From the NCBI RefSeq assembly GCF_027568395.1, contig NZ_JANKZL010000011.1, positions 62,001 through 126,000 of the forward strand: DNA of 64,000 nucleotides. Reading direction: 5' to 3'. Every line of letters starts with the position of its first letter. The first letter of the stretch is position 1. The notes below the pieces were generated by a model that saw nothing but the letters and a program-made list of their open reading frames with translations, searched no databases and was not told where the DNA came from. Origin of the DNA: Aminobacter sp. HY435 (GTDB lineage Bacteria; Pseudomonadota; Alphaproteobacteria; Rhizobiales; Rhizobiaceae). Shown piece after piece: positions 60,190 to 64,000 of the stretch. The translations under genes were made by a program, and so were the position numbers.

Positions 60190-62951
60190 AAACCGAGCGC
60201 GCGCCAATCAGCTTCAACGTGAATGGCGCGCCGGTGGCGCTGTCCATCGCGCCGATGCGCCGGCTGTCTTCGGTTCTGCGCGACGACCTCGGCCTGACTG
60301 GCACCAAGGTCGGCTGCGACGCCGGCGACTGCGGCGCCTGCACGGTGTTGCTCGAAGGCGATCCAGTCTGCGCTTGCCTGGTGCCCGCCTCGGCTCTGGA
60401 AGGTTGCGCCGTGCGCACGGTCGAAGGGCTCGGCAATGGCTCGCTGAGCGCCTTGCAGGCCTCGTTCCTGGCCCACGGCGCCGCTCAATGCGGCATCTGC
60501 ACGCCGGGCATGCTGATGGCCGCGACAGCGCTGCTCGAATGCAACCCGCGGCCGAACGAGGCCGCAGTCCAGGATGCGATCGGCGGCGTGCTCTGCCGCT
60601 GCACGGGCTATCACAAGATCATCGAGGCGGTGATGGAGGCGCACCGGTATCTCGAAGGCGAGCCGCCCTCGCGTTTCGATTTCCGCCTGCCGGCTTCCGG
60701 CAATGCCGTCGGCGCCTCGCCTGTCAGGCTCGATGGCCTGCCGAAGGTGACGGGTGCGGAAAAATTCGGTGCGGATTCCTTTCCGAAAGAATCCCTGTCC
60801 GTGCTGGTGGTCCGCTCGCCGCATCATCGCGCCGCGTTTTCCTTCGGCGACCTCAAGGCCTATGCCGCCAACACTCCGGGCGTGGCAGCGGTTTTCACCG
60901 CGGACGACATCCCGGGCGTGAACCGCTTCGGCGTCATTCCTCCCTTCGCCGACCAGCCGGCGCTTGCTGAACACGAGACACGGTTTCGCGGCGAAGCGGT
61001 GGCGCTGGTGGCCTGCGAGGGCTGGGCTGCGACGCAACTGGACCTCGCGGATTTCCCGGTCGCCTGGCAGCCGCTGTCGGCGGCGCTTGAGCCGGAAGCA
61101 GCCCAGGCGGAACAAGCAGCCTTGCTGCATGCCGGCCGGCCCGGCAACATTCTGGTCCGCGGCTTTGTCGAGCGTGGCGAGCCGGACCGCGCGCTGGAAC
61201 AGGCGGCATGCGTTGTCACCGGCCATTGCGACACGGCCTATGTCGAGCACGCCTACGTCGAACCGGAAGCCGGCTATGCATTTGTGGAACACGGCATACT
61301 GACCATCGTCGCCTGTACCCAGGCTCCGCATATGGATCTCGAGGATACTGCCGCGATCCTGGGACTAGCGCCCGACAAGGTGCGCATCGTGCCGGCGGCG
61401 ACTGGCGGTGGCTTCGGCTCGAAGATCGACATCTCGCTGCAGCCGCTGATCGGCCTTGTGGCACTGAAGACGGGCCGACCGGCCGCGCTCGCCTACACGC
61501 GGGCGGAATCGATGATGTCGACGACCAAGCGTCACCCGGCAGCAATGACCGCCTCCATCGCCGCCGATGCCGACGGCCGGGTTGTCGCGATGGTGTTCGA
61601 CGGCGCGTTCAACACCGGCGCCTATGCCAGCTTCGGTCCGACCGTCGCCAATCGCGTGCCGGTGCATGCCTCGGGCCCGTATCTCACGCCGAACTATCGC
61701 GCCACGGCCCGCGCCATCCACACAAACGGGCCGGTCTCGGGCGCGTTTCGCGGCTTCGGCGTGCCCCAGGCGACGCTCATGCAAGAGACGTTGTTCGATG
61801 AGTTGGCCGAGCGGCTAGGCATCGACAGGCTGCAACTGCGCTTGCGCAACGCGCTTCGTAACGGCAACGAAACGGTGACAGGACAGCGACTTGAGGCCGG
61901 TGTGGGCATCGGCGCTTGCCTCGAGGCGCTGTCGCCGCCCTGGGCGCGCGCCTTGGCCGACGCCGAGGCGCACAACGCGCGGGCGTCCGGGGTCAGGCGT
62001 GGCGTCGGTATCGCCTCATGCTGGTATGGCTGCGGCAACACCTCGCTGCCAAATCCTTCGACGATAAAGCTCGGCCTGTCTCGCCAAGGCAAGGTCGTGC
62101 TGCATCAGGGCGCCGTCGACATCGGCCAGGGCTCGAACACCGTGATCGCCCAAATCGCGGCGGATGCGCTTGGCCTGCCGCTGGGCGATATCGTCTTGCG
62201 CTCCGCCGACACCGCGATAACGCCCGATGCCGGCAAGACCTCCGCCTCGCGCCAGACCTACGTTTCAGGCAAGGCGGCGGAGAAGGCGGCCCGGACGCTG
62301 CGCGACAACATCCTGCGCTTCGCCAATGCCTCGCCGGCCGCGCAATTCCATCTGGAAAGCAGCGTGCTGACGGTGTGGGAGGGCGAGGTGCGCCGCCATA
62401 TCGAGCTCGACCGCATGGCCGAGGACGGCGACGGCCTCGTCTTCAGCGCCGAGGAAAGCTACGACCCGCCGACCGCACCTCTCGACGCCAAGGGCCAGGG
62501 CACGCCCTATGCCGTTTATGGCTACGGCGCGCAGATTGCCGAACTGGAGGTGGATCTGAAGCTCGGCACGGTCAGGCTGCTCAAGATCACCGCCGCCCAC
62601 GATGTCGGCAAGGCGATCAATCCGCTGCTGGCTGCCGGCCAGATCGAGGGCGGCATCGCCCAGGGCATCGGCATGGCGCTGATGGAAGAATATATCCCCG
62701 GCCGAACCGAGAACCTGCACGACTACCTGATCCCGACGGCGGGCGACGTGCCGCCGATCGAAACCATCCTCGTGGAGGTTCCGGACCCGGAAGGACCCTT
62801 TGGCGCCAAGGGTTTGGGCGAACATGTGCTGATACCGACCGCGCCGGCGATCCTCAATGCCATCCGTCACGCGACCGGCGTTTCGGTGCGCAAGGTTCCG
62901 GCGACGCCGTCGCGCATCCTGGCGGCGCTGGCCGAGGCAGGCCCGGCATGA
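60186..62951 (+). CDS. Fused 2Fe-2S and molybdopterin subunit of a xanthine-dehydrogenase-family hydroxylase
   Basis: A 921-residue protein. Residues 1-160 are the two-cluster iron-sulfur part: 'GCDAGDCGACTVLLEG' for the plant-type cluster, then 'QCGICTPGMLM' and 'GVLCRCTGYHKI'. Residues 180-920 are the molybdopterin part, with 'TGGGFGSKID', 'SGAFRGFGVPQ' and the active-site Glu in 'GPFGAKGLGEH'. Small and large subunits are usually separate in bacteria, so the fusion is notable, as in Mop-type aldehyde oxidoreductase. It hydroxylates an N-heterocycle or aldehyde. A substrate of nicotinate or a purine-like ring is suggested by the neighbours and not proven. Confidence 0.9.
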   Translation: MKTERAPISFNVNGAPVALSIAPMRRLSSVLRDDLGLTGTKVGCDAGDCGACTVLLEGDPVCACLVPASALEGCAVRTVEGLGNGSLSALQASFLAHGAAQCGICTPGMLMAATALLECNPRPNEAAVQDAIGGVLCRCTGYHKIIEAVMEAHRYLEGEPPSRFDFRLPASGNAVGASPVRLDGLPKVTGAEKFGADSFPKESLSVLVVRSPHHRAAFSFGDLKAYAANTPGVAAVFTADDIPGVNRFGVIPPFADQPALAEHETRFRGEAVALVACEGWAATQLDLADFPVAWQPLSAALEPEAAQAEQAALLHAGRPGNILVRGFVERGEPDRALEQAACVVTGHCDTAYVEHAYVEPEAGYAFVEHGILTIVACTQAPHMDLEDTAAILGLAPDKVRIVPAATGGGFGSKIDISLQPLIGLVALKTGRPAALAYTRAESMMSTTKRHPAAMTASIAADADGRVVAMVFDGAFNTGAYASFGPTVANRVPVHASGPYLTPNYRATARAIHTNGPVSGAFRGFGVPQATLMQETLFDELAERLGIDRLQLRLRNALRNGNETVTGQRLEAGVGIGACLEALSPPWARALADAEAHNARASGVRRGVGIASCWYGCGNTSLPNPSTIKLGLSRQGKVVLHQGAVDIGQGSNTVIAQIAADALGLPLGDIVLRSADTAITPDAGKTSASRQTYVSGKAAEKAARTLRDNILRFANASPAAQFHLESSVLTVWEGEVRRHIELDRMAEDGDGLVFSAEESYDPPTAPLDAKGQGTPYAVYGYGAQIAELEVDLKLGTVRLLKITAAHDVGKAINPLLAAGQIEGGIAQGIGMALMEEYIPGRTENLHDYLIPTAGDVPPIETILVEVPDPEGPFGAKGLGEHVLIPTAPAILNAIRHATGVSVRKVPATPSRILAALAEAGPA

Positions 62952-64000
62952 GCGAGTTGTCCGAACGCTTCGAAACGCACGCGCCCGGCGACAAGCTGGC
63001 CGGCGACAAGCTGCGCTGCGATGCCTGCCCCGTGATGTGCTACATCGCCGAAGGCCGCACCGGCGCCTGCGACCGCTACGGCAATTTCGGCGGCAGGATC
63101 GTGCGATGCGATCCCGTGCGCCTGCTCGACTACGCCGTCGAGAGCGGCGCAGCCGTGGTGCCCTTCGGCGGCGACGGATGGGACGGCGAACTGGTCAACA
63201 CCACCAGGCGCTTCGTCACCGCCATCGGCGCCGGCACCACCTATCCCGACTACAAGCCGGCCCCCTTTATCGTCAGCCAGGAGGTCGAGGGCGTCGACCT
63301 GGTGACGGTGGTCACCGAGGGCATCTTCTCCTATTGCGGCGTCAAGGTGAAGATCGACACCGACCGCCATCTCGGCGCGGAAACGGCCATCGTGCGGTCG
63401 CAGGGCGAGGCGGTCGGCCATGTGACGACGGGCGAATATGGCTCGCAGATGCTGTCGCTCGGCGGCGTGCACCACCTGACCGGCGGGTCCAAGTCGGAGG
63501 GACGGGTGACCTGCGACACCTTGCTCGAACTCTGCAACAAGAAGGCGGTCGAGCTCGAGATCGAGGGCGGCGCCAAGGTTGTCGTGCAGGCGGGCCAGCC
63601 GCCTGTCATCGACGGGACAGTCGAGAACCGCATGCGCGTCGGCTGCGGCTCCGCGACCATTGGCATGTTTGCCTCGCAATGGCGTGGTCTGGTCGACGAG
63701 GTCGTCGTCGTCGACGACCACATCACCGGCGTGGTTTCCGAACATCAGGCCGGCAAGGTGCTCGGCTGGGAAGAAACCGGGATCAGGATCATCGGGCGCC
63801 GTTCGACGCCGGGCCGCTATTTCAAGGTATCGGAGCCGGGTCTCGGCTGGGGCGGCACGACAATATCCGACCCGCTCGCCATCCTGGGCGAATGGAACCC
63901 CAAGAAGGGTGCACGGCCGGGCCTGTCGCTGTTGATGGTCTCGACGACGGGAGAACAGTTTGCCTATTACGAGCTCGACGAGGCGCTGGCGCCGGTGGCG
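62948..64000 (+). CDS. 6-hydroxynicotinate-reductase-like iron-sulfur protein (5' part, cut by window end)
   Basis: 351 codons are visible, starting with the ATG that overlaps the previous stop. The N terminus has a four-Cys cluster motif, 'CDACPVMCYIAEGRTGACDR', for an iron-sulfur centre. Later segments include 'VTVVTEGIFSYCGVKVKIDT' and 'LSLGGVHHLTGGSKSEGRVT'. From memory this matches proteins annotated as 6-hydroxynicotinate reductase, which in anaerobes reduces 6-hydroxynicotinate to the tetrahydro form. In an aerobic alphaproteobacterium it may act on another hydroxylated N-heterocycle. It is co-transcribed with the molybdenum hydroxylase that would make such a product. Confidence 0.7.
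   Translation, partial: MSELSERFETHAPGDKLAGDKLRCDACPVMCYIAEGRTGACDRYGNFGGRIVRCDPVRLLDYAVESGAAVVPFGGDGWDGELVNTTRRFVTAIGAGTTYPDYKPAPFIVSQEVEGVDLVTVVTEGIFSYCGVKVKIDTDRHLGAETAIVRSQGEAVGHVTTGEYGSQMLSLGGVHHLTGGSKSEGRVTCDTLLELCNKKAVELEIEGGAKVVVQAGQPPVIDGTVENRMRVGCGSATIGMFASQWRGLVDEVVVVDDHITGVVSEHQAGKVLGWEETGIRIIGRRSTPGRYFKVSEPGLGWGGTTISDPLAILGEWNPKKGARPGLSLLMVSTTGEQFAYYELDEALAPVA

Overview
This 64-kb window is GC-rich, densely packed chromosomal DNA from an alphaproteobacterium. It is most likely a Hyphomicrobiales member near Mesorhizobium, Aminobacter or Phyllobacterium. The reasons are the many ABC transporters in ATGA-overlapped operons, the LysR/MarR regulators next to catabolic genes, a DUF1127 protein, a NodF/NodE-like pair, and intergenic palindromic mosaic repeats of the kind common in rhizobia. 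The genus is inferred from style and protein similarity, not from a marker gene.

Layout. 1-8 kb: the tail of an amino-acid ABC permease pair, a polyamine-type ABC operon (binding protein, ATPase, two permeases), a MATE exporter, a GcvA-like LysR regulator, a DUF1127 protein and a HAD phosphatase. 8-16 kb: housekeeping and accessory genes, namely a Prx5 peroxiredoxin, a decayed urease fragment, an acyl carrier protein plus ketoacyl synthase resembling NodF/NodE, a GST, a FrcK-like kinase with an aldose-epimerase-like protein, a D,D-carboxypeptidase lipoprotein, a cupin and a YigZ protein. 16-20 kb: an SsuABC-type operon with a luciferase-like monooxygenase.

20-27.7 kb is the most unusual part. 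Three very acidic, repeat-built proteins rich in Asp-X dipeptides and 'DQD' units surround a PrtD-type type I secretion ATPase and an HlyD-type adaptor. The adaptor carries an Arg-rich N-terminal extension of about 230 residues. A LuxR-type regulator with a degenerate receiver follows. The block is bounded by two near-identical 34/35-bp direct repeats, the right one 13 bp before a tRNA-Arg(CCG), and an inverted broken copy of part of that tRNA lies inside the right edge. I read it as a mobile or recently inserted secretion island for poly-Asp repeat proteins that lack RTX motifs.

28-57 kb is a catabolic/transport region. Six intergenic GTATAC palindromes sit upstream of, or between, its operons and suggest one regulon. 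It holds a BASS-family transporter, a LysR, a flavin monooxygenase, two MarR regulators, a maleylacetoacetate isomerase with an ABM-domain protein, a five-gene dipeptide/glutathione-type ABC operon, a DadA-like oxidase, an SDR, a gamma-glutamyltransferase, and a Liv-type ABC operon. At its centre is an operon with a haem-oxygenase-like diiron oxidase (complete ligand set), two different 2Fe-2S ferredoxins, an unrecognised 99-aa protein, an aldehyde dehydrogenase, a TauE exporter and an ornithine-cyclodeaminase-like enzyme. The substrate is unknown.

57-64 kb: an NhaD/citrate-transporter-like antiporter, nicotinamidase, and a molybdenum hydroxylase (FAD subunit plus a fused 2Fe-2S/Mo subunit) running into a 6-hydroxynicotinate-reductase-like gene cut by the window end. 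This suggests N-heterocycle, possibly nicotinate, breakdown.
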